A stretch of 64,000 nucleotides of DNA from Terrisporobacter vanillatitrophus (GTDB lineage: Bacteria; Bacillota; Clostridia; Peptostreptococcales; Peptostreptococcaceae): positions 62,001 through 126,000 of the forward strand of contig NZ_CP154625.1 of NCBI RefSeq assembly GCF_051148895.1, given 5' to 3'. The number at the start of each line of letters is the position of its first letter. The first letter of the stretch is position 1. Shown here one piece after another: positions 16,747 through 25,353 of the stretch. Position numbers and translations under genes: made by a program. Under the pieces are notes generated by a model. The model was given only the letters and a program-made list of their open reading frames with translations, had not been told where the DNA came from and ran no database searches.

Positions 16747-19700
16747 ATGCCATACCCTGTCACGATAGGTAAGAGAACTAGAATGAGCTTTTCTAAAATA
16801 AAAGAAATAGCTGATTTACCAAATCTTATAGAAATACAAGTTGATTCCTATAAGTGGTTTTTAGAAGAAGGTTTAAAAGAAGTATTTGAAGACATTTCTC
16901 CAATAGAAGACTACACGGGAAATTTAATATTAGAATTCGTAGATTACTCTTTAGACGAAAAACCAAAATACGATATAGAAGAGTGTAAAGAAAGAGATGC
17001 TACATATCATGCACCTCTAAATGTAAAAGTAAGACTTATAAATAAAGAGACTGGAGAAATTAAGGAACAAAAGGTCTTCATGGGAGATTTCCCTCTTATG
17101 ACAGATAGAGGAACTTTTGTTATTAATGGAGCGGAAAGAGTTATAGTAAGTCAGCTGGTTAGATCTCCTGGTGTATATTATGCACTTGATAGAGATATGA
17201 AAACTGGTAAAAAAATGATATCTTCAACTGTTATACCAAATAGAGGAGCATGGTTAGAGTATGAAACTGATACTAATGATGTTATCTATGTAAGAGTTGA
17301 TAGAACAAGAAAACAACCTGTAACAGTTCTTTTAAGAGCATTAGGTATAGGTACAGACGAAGAAATAAAAGAGTTATTAGGTGAAGATGAAAGATTACTA
17401 GCTACACTAGATAAAGATAATACTAATTCGGTAGAGTCAGGTTTAGTTGAAATTTATAAAAAATTAAGACCAGGTGAGCCACCTACTGTAGAGAGTGCAT
17501 CATCATTAATAAATGCTTTATTCTTTGATGCAAAAAGATATGACTTAGCAAAAGTAGGAAGATATAAGTTCAATAAGAAATTAGCATTAGCTTATAGAAT
17601 AATGAACAGAATATCTTGCGAAGACATAATAAATCCTGAAACAGGAGAAGTTTTCGTAAAAGATGGAGACAAAATATCTTACGAAAAGGCTTGTGACATA
17701 CAAAATTCAGGTATAAACGTTGTTCACGTTTTAGCTGAAGAAGATAAAAAAGTTAAAGTAATAGGAAATAATTTTGTAGACATCAAGTCTCATATTAAAT
17801 TTGATATAGATGATTTAAAAATCAAAGAAAAAGTACATTACCCAACATTAAAAGAAATTTTAGGTGAATGTACTACTGAAGAAGAAATAAAAGAAGCTTT
17901 AAGAATAAGAATGAGAGAATTAATACCAAAGCATATCTTATTAGACGATATTATAGCATCTATAAATTATCAATTTAACCTATTCTCTGATGTTGGAACT
18001 ATAGATGATATAGACCACTTAGGAAATAGAAGAATAAGATCTGTTGGTGAATTATTACAAAATCAAGTAAGAATTGGTCTTTCAAGAATGGAAAGAGTTA
18101 TAAGAGAAAGAATGACTGTACAAGACATGGAATCTATAACTCCACAAGCTTTAGTTAATATAAGACCTGTTTCAGCTGCGATTAAAGAATTCTTTGGTAG
18201 TTCTCAGTTATCTCAGTTCATGGATCAAACAAATCCGCTATCAGAATTAACTCATAAGAGAAGATTATCAGCATTAGGACCAGGTGGACTTTCAAGAGAA
18301 AGAGCTGGATTCGAAGTGCGTGACGTTCATCATTCTCATTACGGTAGAATGTGTCCTATAGAGACTCCAGAAGGACCAAATATCGGTCTTATAAACTCTC
18401 TAGGAACTTATGCTAAAATAAATGAATATGGATTTATAGAATCTCCTTATAGAAAATATGATAAAGAAACTGGAAGAATAACAGATAAAATTCAATATTT
18501 AACTGCTGATGAAGAAGATATATTTGTAAGAGCCCAAGCAAATGAGCCGTTAAATGAAAATGGCGAGTTTGTGAACAATAGAGTAGTTTGTAGGACAGTT
18601 AATGGTACTGTTGAATTACTTCCTGCTAATAGGGTAGACTTCATGGATATATCTCCAAAACAAGTTGTTTCTATAGCTACAGCTATGATACCATTCCTTG
18701 AAAATGATGACGCCAACCGTGCCCTAATGGGATCGAACATGCAACGTCAAGCCGTGCCTCTTGTAAGAAGAGAAGCACCAATCATAGGAACTGGTTGTGA
18801 GTATAGAGCAGCAAAAGACTCAGGAGCAGTTGTAGTAGCTAAACATTCTGGTATAGCAGAAAGAGTTACTGCAGATGAAATAGTAATAAAAAGACAAGAT
18901 GGAAATAAAGACAAGTACAAACTACTTAAATTCAAAAGATCTAACTCTGGTACATGTGTTAATCAAACTCCTATCATAAACAAAAATGATATGATAGAAG
19001 CTGGTGATGTTATAGCAGATGGTCCAGCAACAGACTTAGGAGAAGTAGCTTTAGGAAGAAACTGCCTGATAGCCTTCATGACTTGGGAAGGATACAACTA
19101 TGAGGATGCTGTTTTAATAAATGAAAGACTTGTTAAAGAAGATAGATTATCAACAATTCATATCGAAGAGTATGAATGTGAAGCAAGAGATACTAAACTA
19201 GGACCAGAAGAAATTACTAGAGATATACCAAACGTATCTGAGAATGCAATTAAGAACTTAGATGAAAGAGGTATAATCAGAATAGGTGCTGAAGTAGATT
19301 CAGGGGATATATTAGTTGGTAAAGTAACTCCAAAAGGAGAAACTGAACTTACTGCTGAAGAAAGATTACTTCGTGCAATATTCGGAGAAAAAGCAAGAGA
19401 AGTTAGAGATACATCTCTTAAAGTTCCTCATGGAGAATCTGGTATCATAGTCGATATAAAAGTATTCACAAGAGAAAATGGTGATGACTTATCACCAGGT
19501 GTAAATGAAAGTGTAAGATGTTACATCGCTAAGAAGAGAAAAATAAAAGTCGGAGATAAAATGGCCGGACGTCATGGTAACAAAGGGGTTATCTCAAGAG
19601 TATTACCAGAAGAAGATATGCCATTTATGGAAGACGGAACGCCTATGGATATAGTTCTTAATCCACAAGGTATACCATCTCGTATGAACATCGGTCAGGT

Positions 19701-20439
19701 TCTTGAAATGCACTTAGGACTTGCAGCTAAGAAATTAGGATGGCATGTTGCTACATCAGTATTTGATGGAGCAAATGAGTATGATATACAAGATGCTCTT
19801 GAGCAAGCAGGATACTCGAGAGATGGAAAATTAACTTTATTTGATGGTAGAACGGGTGAATCGTTTGACAACAGAATAACAGTTGGATACATGTATTACT
19901 TAAAACTTCACCATCTAGTAGATGATAAGTTACATGCAAGAAGTACAGGACCATACTCGTTAGTTACTCAACAACCGCTTGGTGGTAAAGCACAATTCGG
20001 TGGACAAAGATTCGGTGAGATGGAGGTATGGGCATTAGAAGCATACGGTGCAGCTCATATCCTACAAGAAATACTTACTGTTAAATCAGATGATGTTGTT
20101 GGTCGTGTTAGAACTTACGAAGCTATCGTTAAAGGTGAAAACATACCTGAACCAGGTATACCAGAATCATTCAAAGTATTAATAAAAGAACTTCAATCTT
20201 TATGTTTAGATGTAAAAATATTATCAGAAGAAGATGAAGAATTAGAAGTTAAAGAAAATGTTGACTTCGATGAACCAGAAAGTGATTTTGAAGGTTCAGT
20301 AATTAGTAATGATACTGATGTTCAAGAAAATCATATGATAGAAGAAATAGAAGTTGAAGAAGATGAAGAATTATTAGATGATATGAGTTACGATGATTTT
20401 GACTACAGTAATGATGACAACGATGATTATGAAATGTAG
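16747..20439 (+). CDS. rpoB: RNA polymerase beta subunit
   Basis: The catalytic beta subunit, 1230 residues. GAGAGGTGA lies before the ATG at 16747. The rifampicin pocket (about residues 483-530) reads SSQLSQFMDQTNPLSELTHK then RRLSALGP. The Asp, His and Ser positions linked to resistance all carry the susceptible residue. The last 70 residues or so are strikingly acidic, with runs of Glu and Asp and a Tyr/Asp-rich end (DDFDYSNDDNDDYEM). rpoC follows after 39 bases. Confidence 0.99.
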   Translation: MPYPVTIGKRTRMSFSKIKEIADLPNLIEIQVDSYKWFLEEGLKEVFEDISPIEDYTGNLILEFVDYSLDEKPKYDIEECKERDATYHAPLNVKVRLINKETGEIKEQKVFMGDFPLMTDRGTFVINGAERVIVSQLVRSPGVYYALDRDMKTGKKMISSTVIPNRGAWLEYETDTNDVIYVRVDRTRKQPVTVLLRALGIGTDEEIKELLGEDERLLATLDKDNTNSVESGLVEIYKKLRPGEPPTVESASSLINALFFDAKRYDLAKVGRYKFNKKLALAYRIMNRISCEDIINPETGEVFVKDGDKISYEKACDIQNSGINVVHVLAEEDKKVKVIGNNFVDIKSHIKFDIDDLKIKEKVHYPTLKEILGECTTEEEIKEALRIRMRELIPKHILLDDIIASINYQFNLFSDVGTIDDIDHLGNRRIRSVGELLQNQVRIGLSRMERVIRERMTVQDMESITPQALVNIRPVSAAIKEFFGSSQLSQFMDQTNPLSELTHKRRLSALGPGGLSRERAGFEVRDVHHSHYGRMCPIETPEGPNIGLINSLGTYAKINEYGFIESPYRKYDKETGRITDKIQYLTADEEDIFVRAQANEPLNENGEFVNNRVVCRTVNGTVELLPANRVDFMDISPKQVVSIATAMIPFLENDDANRALMGSNMQRQAVPLVRREAPIIGTGCEYRAAKDSGAVVVAKHSGIAERVTADEIVIKRQDGNKDKYKLLKFKRSNSGTCVNQTPIINKNDMIEAGDVIADGPATDLGEVALGRNCLIAFMTWEGYNYEDAVLINERLVKEDRLSTIHIEEYECEARDTKLGPEEITRDIPNVSENAIKNLDERGIIRIGAEVDSGDILVGKVTPKGETELTAEERLLRAIFGEKAREVRDTSLKVPHGESGIIVDIKVFTRENGDDLSPGVNESVRCYIAKKRKIKVGDKMAGRHGNKGVISRVLPEEDMPFMEDGTPMDIVLNPQGIPSRMNIGQVLEMHLGLAAKKLGWHVATSVFDGANEYDIQDALEQAGYSRDGKLTLFDGRTGESFDNRITVGYMYYLKLHHLVDDKLHARSTGPYSLVTQQPLGGKAQFGGQRFGEMEVWALEAYGAAHILQEILTVKSDDVVGRVRTYEAIVKGENIPEPGIPESFKVLIKELQSLCLDVKILSEEDEELEVKENVDFDEPESDFEGSVISNDTDVQENHMIEEIEVEEDEELLDDMSYDDFDYSNDDNDDYEM

Positions 20440-20478
20440 TTTTATAAAATAAATATCAAATAGAAGGGAGAGAACTCC

Positions 20479-23400
20479 TTGTTTGAATTAAACAATTTCG
20501 AGTCGATTAAAATAGGATTAGCTTCTCCAGAAAGAATAAGAGAATGGTCTTATGGTGAAGTAAAAAAACCAGAAACGATAAACTACCGTACTTTAAAGCC
20601 AGAGAAAGACGGTTTATTCTGTGAAAGAATATTTGGACCACAAAAAGACTGGGAATGTCATTGTGGGAAATACAGAAGAGTTAGATATAAAGGTGTAATA
20701 TGCGATAGATGTGGTGTTGAAGTCACTAAATCTAAAGTAAGAAGATCTAGAATGGGACATATAGAGCTTGCAGCTCCTATGTCTCACATATGGTACTTCA
20801 AAGGAATACCAAGTAGAATGGGTCTTTTGCTTGATATGTCACCTAGATCACTAGAAAAAATATTATATTTTGCTTCTTATGTTGTTATTGATCCAGGAGA
20901 AACAGGATTAAACGAAAAAGAGTTAATAAACGAAGATAAGTTTAGAACTGTTTATAGAGAGCATGGAAACACTTTTGAAGTTGGAATGGGTGCAGAAGCT
21001 GTTAATAAACTTTTACAAAAAATAGACTTAGAAAAAGAGTCTAAAATGTTAAGAGATGACTTAAAAGACAGCACTGGACAAAAAAGAGTAAGAACAATAA
21101 GAAGATTAGAAGTTGTTGAAGCATTCAGAAAATCTGGAAATAAACCAGAATGGATGATATTAGATGCTATACCAGTAATTCCACCAGATTTAAGACCGAT
21201 GGTTCAATTAGATGGAGGTAGGTTTGCAACTTCTGACTTAAATGACTTATATAGAAGAGTTATAAATAGAAATAACAGACTTAAAAGATTATTAGAACTT
21301 GGAGCTCCTGATATCATCGTTAGAAATGAAAAGAGAATGCTTCAAGAAGCAGTAGATGCTCTAATAGATAATGGTAGAAGGGGAAGACCAGTAACTGGAC
21401 CTGGTAATAGACCACTTAAGTCTTTATCAGACATGTTAAAAGGTAAGCAAGGACGTTTCCGTCAAAACTTACTTGGTAAACGTGTTGACTACTCAGGACG
21501 TTCTGTTATCGTTGTTGGACCAGAACTTAAATTCTATCAATGTGGTCTTCCAAGAAAAATGGCTCTTGAATTATTCAAGCCATTTGTAATGGATAGATTA
21601 GTTAAAGAAGGTTATGCACACAATATTAAGAGTGCTAAATCTATAGTTGAAAAAGTAAAACCAGAAGTATGGGATGTACTTGAAGATGTAATCAAGAGTC
21701 ATCCAGTTTTACTTAACCGTGCACCGACACTACACAGATTAGGTATACAAGCATTTGAACCAATATTAGTTGAAGGAAAAGCAATTAAGCTACATCCACT
21801 TGTATGTACAGCATACAATGCTGACTTCGATGGTGACCAAATGGCCGTTCACGTTCCTTTATCTGTTGAAGCACAAGCAGAGGCAAGATTCTTAATGCTT
21901 TCTGTAAATAATATACTTGCGCCTAAAGATGGTACTCCAATAACTACTCCATCTCAAGATATGGTTCTAGGAAGTTATTACTTAACAATAGAATCACAAG
22001 GTGGAGAAAAAGGAACAGGAAGTATATTTAAAGACTACAATGAATTATTAATGGCTTACCAAACTAAAGCTGTTGAATTACATGCTACTGTTAAAGTAAG
22101 AAAAGTATTCCCAAATGGAAAAAAAGGATTAATAGAGAGTACTGTAGGTAGATTTATTTTCAATGAAAATATGCCTCAAAACTTAGGATTTGTAGATAGA
22201 AATGTAGATCCATTTAAATTAGAAATAGATTTCTTAGTTGATAAAAAAGCATTAGGAAAAATAATAGACAAATGCTTTAGAAGACATGGTAATACAAAAA
22301 CTGCAGAAGTTCTAGATCACATAAAAGCCTTAGGATTTAAATATTCTACAGTTGGTGGTATAACAGTTGCAGTTGCAGATATGAAAGTACCAAAAGAAAA
22401 AGCAGAATATATAGCTGCTGCTGAAAAACAAGTTGATAAGTTTGAAAAAGCTTACGGAAGAGGACTTATATCTAATGAAGAAAGATATGAAAAAGTTATA
22501 GAAACTTGGACAGAAACTACTAATAAAGTAACTGATGCACTTATGGATGGACTTGAAAGAATGAATAACATCTATATAATGGCCCATTCAGGAGCCAGAG
22601 GTTCTAAGAACCAAATAAGACAGTTAGCTGGTATGCGTGGTTTGATGGCCAATGCATCTGGTAAAACAGTAGAAATTCCAGTTAAATCTAACTTCCGTGA
22701 AGGGTTATCAGTTATGGAATACTTTATATCATCGCATGGTGCGAGAAAAGGACTTTCAGATACAGCTCTTCGTACAGCCGATTCAGGTTACTTAACGAGA
22801 AGACTTGTTGACGTTTCTCAAGATGTTATAGTTAGAGATTATGATTGTGGAACTACTGATACTTCAACAATCGTAGCTATAAAAGAAGGTAACGAAGTTA
22901 TTGAAGAATTATATGACAGAATTGTAGGAAGATATACTATAGATCCTATAGTAAATCCTAATACAGGAGAAGTTATAGTAGAATCTGATGCTATGATAAT
23001 GGAAGAACAAGCTGAAGAAATAGTGGCAGCGGGAATAGAAGAAGTTCAAATAAGAACTGTTCTTAACTGTAAAACTAGACATGGTGTTTGTTCGAAATGT
23101 TATGGTAGAAACTTAGCTACTGGAAAAGAAGTTAATATAGGTGAAGCTATAGGTATAATAGCTGCTCAATCAATCGGTGAACCAGGTACACAGCTTACAA
23201 TGCGTACATTCCATACAGGTGGGGTTGCCGGTGGAGATATAACTCAAGGTCTTCCAAGGGTTGAAGAGTTATTCGAAGCAAGAAAACCTAAAGGTTTATC
23301 TGTAATAGCCGAAATAGACGGTAGAGTTGAAATAGATGAAACTGGTAAGAGAAAAGAAATAATAGTTGTACCTAATGAAGGTGAAAAAGAAGTTTACTCA

Positions 23401-23964
23401 ATAGCTTACAACTCTAGATTGAGAGTTAAACAAGGCCAAATGGTTAAAGCTGGAGATCCTTTAACACAAGGTTCTATAAATCCACATGATATCGTAAGAG
23501 TTCAAGGTATAGGTGGAGTTCAAGGATATATAGTTAAAGAGGTTCAAAGAGTGTATAGACTTCAAGGGGTTGACGTTAACGATAAGCATATAGAAGTTAT
23601 AGTAAGACAAATGCTATCTAAAGTGAAGGTTGAAGATCCAGGAGATACAGATTTATTACCAGGTGGTTACGAAGATGTATTAACGTTTGAAAAATGTAAT
23701 GATGAAGCTATAGCTAATGGACTTAGACCAGCGACAGCTAAGAGAGTATTACTTGGAATAACTAAAGCATCTCTTGCTACAGAATCATTCCTATCAGCTG
23801 CTTCATTCCAAGAAACTACAAGAGTTTTAACTGAAGCTGCAATAAAAGGAAAAGAAGACCACTTAATAGGACTAAAAGAAAATGTTATATTAGGTAAGTT
23901 AATTCCAGCAGGAACAGGAATGAAAAAATATAGAAATATAGCCGTTGAAAAGATAGAAGAATAA
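20479..23964 (+). CDS. rpoC: RNA polymerase beta' subunit
   Basis: The other catalytic subunit, 1161 residues. The N-terminal zinc site is CHCGKYRR with CDRCGVE. The active-site loop NADFDGDQMAVH carries the three Mg-binding aspartates, and a second cysteine cluster is seen as CKTRHGVCSKCYG. It starts at TTG 20479, preceded by GAAGGGAGAG; no other start fits the MFELNNFESIKIGL N-terminus. Co-transcribed with rpoB. Confidence 0.98.
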   Translation: MFELNNFESIKIGLASPERIREWSYGEVKKPETINYRTLKPEKDGLFCERIFGPQKDWECHCGKYRRVRYKGVICDRCGVEVTKSKVRRSRMGHIELAAPMSHIWYFKGIPSRMGLLLDMSPRSLEKILYFASYVVIDPGETGLNEKELINEDKFRTVYREHGNTFEVGMGAEAVNKLLQKIDLEKESKMLRDDLKDSTGQKRVRTIRRLEVVEAFRKSGNKPEWMILDAIPVIPPDLRPMVQLDGGRFATSDLNDLYRRVINRNNRLKRLLELGAPDIIVRNEKRMLQEAVDALIDNGRRGRPVTGPGNRPLKSLSDMLKGKQGRFRQNLLGKRVDYSGRSVIVVGPELKFYQCGLPRKMALELFKPFVMDRLVKEGYAHNIKSAKSIVEKVKPEVWDVLEDVIKSHPVLLNRAPTLHRLGIQAFEPILVEGKAIKLHPLVCTAYNADFDGDQMAVHVPLSVEAQAEARFLMLSVNNILAPKDGTPITTPSQDMVLGSYYLTIESQGGEKGTGSIFKDYNELLMAYQTKAVELHATVKVRKVFPNGKKGLIESTVGRFIFNENMPQNLGFVDRNVDPFKLEIDFLVDKKALGKIIDKCFRRHGNTKTAEVLDHIKALGFKYSTVGGITVAVADMKVPKEKAEYIAAAEKQVDKFEKAYGRGLISNEERYEKVIETWTETTNKVTDALMDGLERMNNIYIMAHSGARGSKNQIRQLAGMRGLMANASGKTVEIPVKSNFREGLSVMEYFISSHGARKGLSDTALRTADSGYLTRRLVDVSQDVIVRDYDCGTTDTSTIVAIKEGNEVIEELYDRIVGRYTIDPIVNPNTGEVIVESDAMIMEEQAEEIVAAGIEEVQIRTVLNCKTRHGVCSKCYGRNLATGKEVNIGEAIGIIAAQSIGEPGTQLTMRTFHTGGVAGGDITQGLPRVEELFEARKPKGLSVIAEIDGRVEIDETGKRKEIIVVPNEGEKEVYSIAYNSRLRVKQGQMVKAGDPLTQGSINPHDIVRVQGIGGVQGYIVKEVQRVYRLQGVDVNDKHIEVIVRQMLSKVKVEDPGDTDLLPGGYEDVLTFEKCNDEAIANGLRPATAKRVLLGITKASLATESFLSAASFQETTRVLTEAAIKGKEDHLIGLKENVILGKLIPAGTGMKKYRNIAVEKIEE

Positions 23965-23989
23965 TACAAAAATGCAAATTAAAGAGTTC

Positions 23990-24018
23990 TTGACATCGAT
24001 TGACGGTGATGTTAAAAT
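23990..24018 (+). promoter_or_regulatory. promoter of rpsL-rpsG-fusA-tuf
   Basis: TTGACA (23990-23995), 17 bases, TAAAAT (24013-24018), then AGTGTG at 24024-24029. It begins a 239-base leader. Confidence 0.75.
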
Positions 24019-24032
24019 GTAAAAGTGTGAAA

Positions 24033-24153
24033 TTTAAAAGTTTACTTTAAACCACTGGTTTTTAGTAAACTTTTAAATAAGCATTTATATATAATTAAAG
24101 AACTATAAGTACCAAACTATTAAATGTTGCCTCTATATTTATAGTGGCTTTTT
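24033..24153 (+). promoter_or_regulatory. structured 5' leader of rpsL with attenuator-like hairpin
   Basis: TTTAAAAGTTTACT (24033-24046) is perfectly complementary to AGTAAACTTTTAAA (24064-24077), with AAACC/GGTTT continuing the stem. A second hairpin, GCCTCTATA against TATAGTGGC with one mismatch, ends at 24148 and is followed by TTTTT, so it looks like an intrinsic terminator inside the leader. The remaining bases up to 24247 hold no gene. No family name known to me fits. Control by a ribosomal protein is inference. Confidence 0.55.
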
Positions 24154-24256
24154 ATGACATTTTATAGTGACAAACTATTACAAAGTCAGTATGAATTCAT
24201 ATTGATTTAGTTGGCGATCATTTAAGATCGAAAATATTGAAAAGGAGGTGCAGATG

Positions 24257-24679
24257 ATGCCAACAATTAACCAATTAGTTCGTAAAAGTAGAAAAGCAAT
24301 AGAAAAGAAATCTACTGCTCCAGCATTACAAAAAGGGTTCAACTCTTTACACAAAAAATCTACTGATGCTAGTGCTCCACAAAAAAGAGGAGTTTGTACT
24401 TCAGTAAAGACAGTTACTCCTAAGAAACCTAACTCAGCTTTAAGAAAAGTTGCCAGAGTTAGATTAACTAATGGTATAGAAGTTTCTGCTTATATACCAG
24501 GAGAAGGACACAACTTACAAGAGCATAGTGTTGTTCTTATAAGAGGAGGAAGAGTAAAAGACCTTCCAGGGGTTAGATACCATATACTAAGAGGTACATT
24601 AGATACTGCAGGTGTTGATAAGAGAATGCAATCAAGATCTAAGTATGGTGCTAAGAGACCTAAAGCTGCAAAAAAATAG
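24257..24679 (+). CDS. rpsL: 30S ribosomal protein S12
   Basis: S12 sits at the decoding centre. The 140-residue protein starts MPTINQLVRKSRK. The streptomycin-linked region TVTPKKPNSALRKVARVRL has the wild-type lysine, and the second lysine region (GRVKDLPGVRYH) is also wild type. I choose the ATG at 24257, eight bases after GGAGG; the ATG at 24254 and a GTG at 24248 are less fitting. Confidence 0.97.
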   Translation: MPTINQLVRKSRKAIEKKSTAPALQKGFNSLHKKSTDASAPQKRGVCTSVKTVTPKKPNSALRKVARVRLTNGIEVSAYIPGEGHNLQEHSVVLIRGGRVKDLPGVRYHILRGTLDTAGVDKRMQSRSKYGAKRPKAAKK

Positions 24680-24713
24680 ATTACTAAACTAAACAATAAA
24701 ATGACAATATTAT

Positions 24714-24760
24714 AGTGCGGTGCTTTAAATATATATTCGTATTTATGGCATCACGGCATT
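24714..24760 (+). promoter_or_regulatory. candidate regulatory hairpin between rpsL and rpsG
   Basis: AGTGC and GGTGC on the left can pair with GCATC and GGCATT on the right, with short bulges, around a loop containing TTCG. In E. coli S7 binds the rpsL-rpsG gap to repress translation; a like role here is only a guess from position. Confidence 0.25.
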
Positions 24761-24814
24761 TTATTATGTCGAGTACCTATGATTTAAGATTAAATAATTA
24801 AGGAGGGAAGCAAA

Positions 24815-25285
24815 ATGCCAAGAAAAGGTAATGTTCCAAAAAGAGAAGTTTTACCAGATCCAATGTATGGAAGTAAAGTGGTAAGTAAATTAATAAACAA
24901 TTTAATGATAGACGGAAAAAAAGGAAAAGCTCAAACAATCGTGTATGATGCTTTTGCTATAGTTGCTGAAAAAACTGGAGAAGATGCTTTAGAGGTATTC
25001 AACAAAGCTATGGACAATGTAATGCCAGTTTTAGAAGTTAAAGCAAGAAGAGTTGGTGGAGCTAACTATCAAGTTCCAATAGAAGTTAGACCAGAAAGAA
25101 GACAAACTTTAGGTTTAAGATGGTTAGTAAACTATACTAGAGCTCGTGGTGAAAAAGGTATGGTTGAAAAGCTTGCTAAAGAAATAATGGATGCTGCTAA
25201 TAACACTGGTGCATCAGTTAAGAAGAGAGAAGATACTCATAAAATGGCAGAAGCTAATAAAGCATTTGCTCATTACAGATTCTAA
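24815..25285 (+). CDS. rpsG: 30S ribosomal protein S7
   Basis: S7 starts assembly of the 30S head and lies near the E site. The 156-residue protein begins MPRKGNVPKREVLPDPMYGS and holds the conserved VEVKARRVGGANYQVPIEV-type segment, here beginning LEVKARRVGG. AAGGAGGGA lies upstream. The 135-base gap to rpsL is unusually long for this operon and holds a possible hairpin. Confidence 0.97.
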   Translation: MPRKGNVPKREVLPDPMYGSKVVSKLINNLMIDGKKGKAQTIVYDAFAIVAEKTGEDALEVFNKAMDNVMPVLEVKARRVGGANYQVPIEVRPERRQTLGLRWLVNYTRARGEKGMVEKLAKEIMDAANNTGASVKKREDTHKMAEANKAFAHYRF

Positions 25286-25353
25286 TTTTATACAAATGAA
25301 GAATAGAATTTGTTTGATATGAAATAATAAAGGATATCTTAAGGAGGATAACC

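Noticed and set aside
18181..18360. Rifampicin-resistance change in rpoB
   Set aside because: The Asp, His and Ser positions of the pocket all have the susceptible residues.
22330..22587. Hydrophobic minus-strand ORF inside rpoC
   Set aside because: Antisense shadow of a certain gene, with Phe/Ser runs from reversed GAA/AGA codons.
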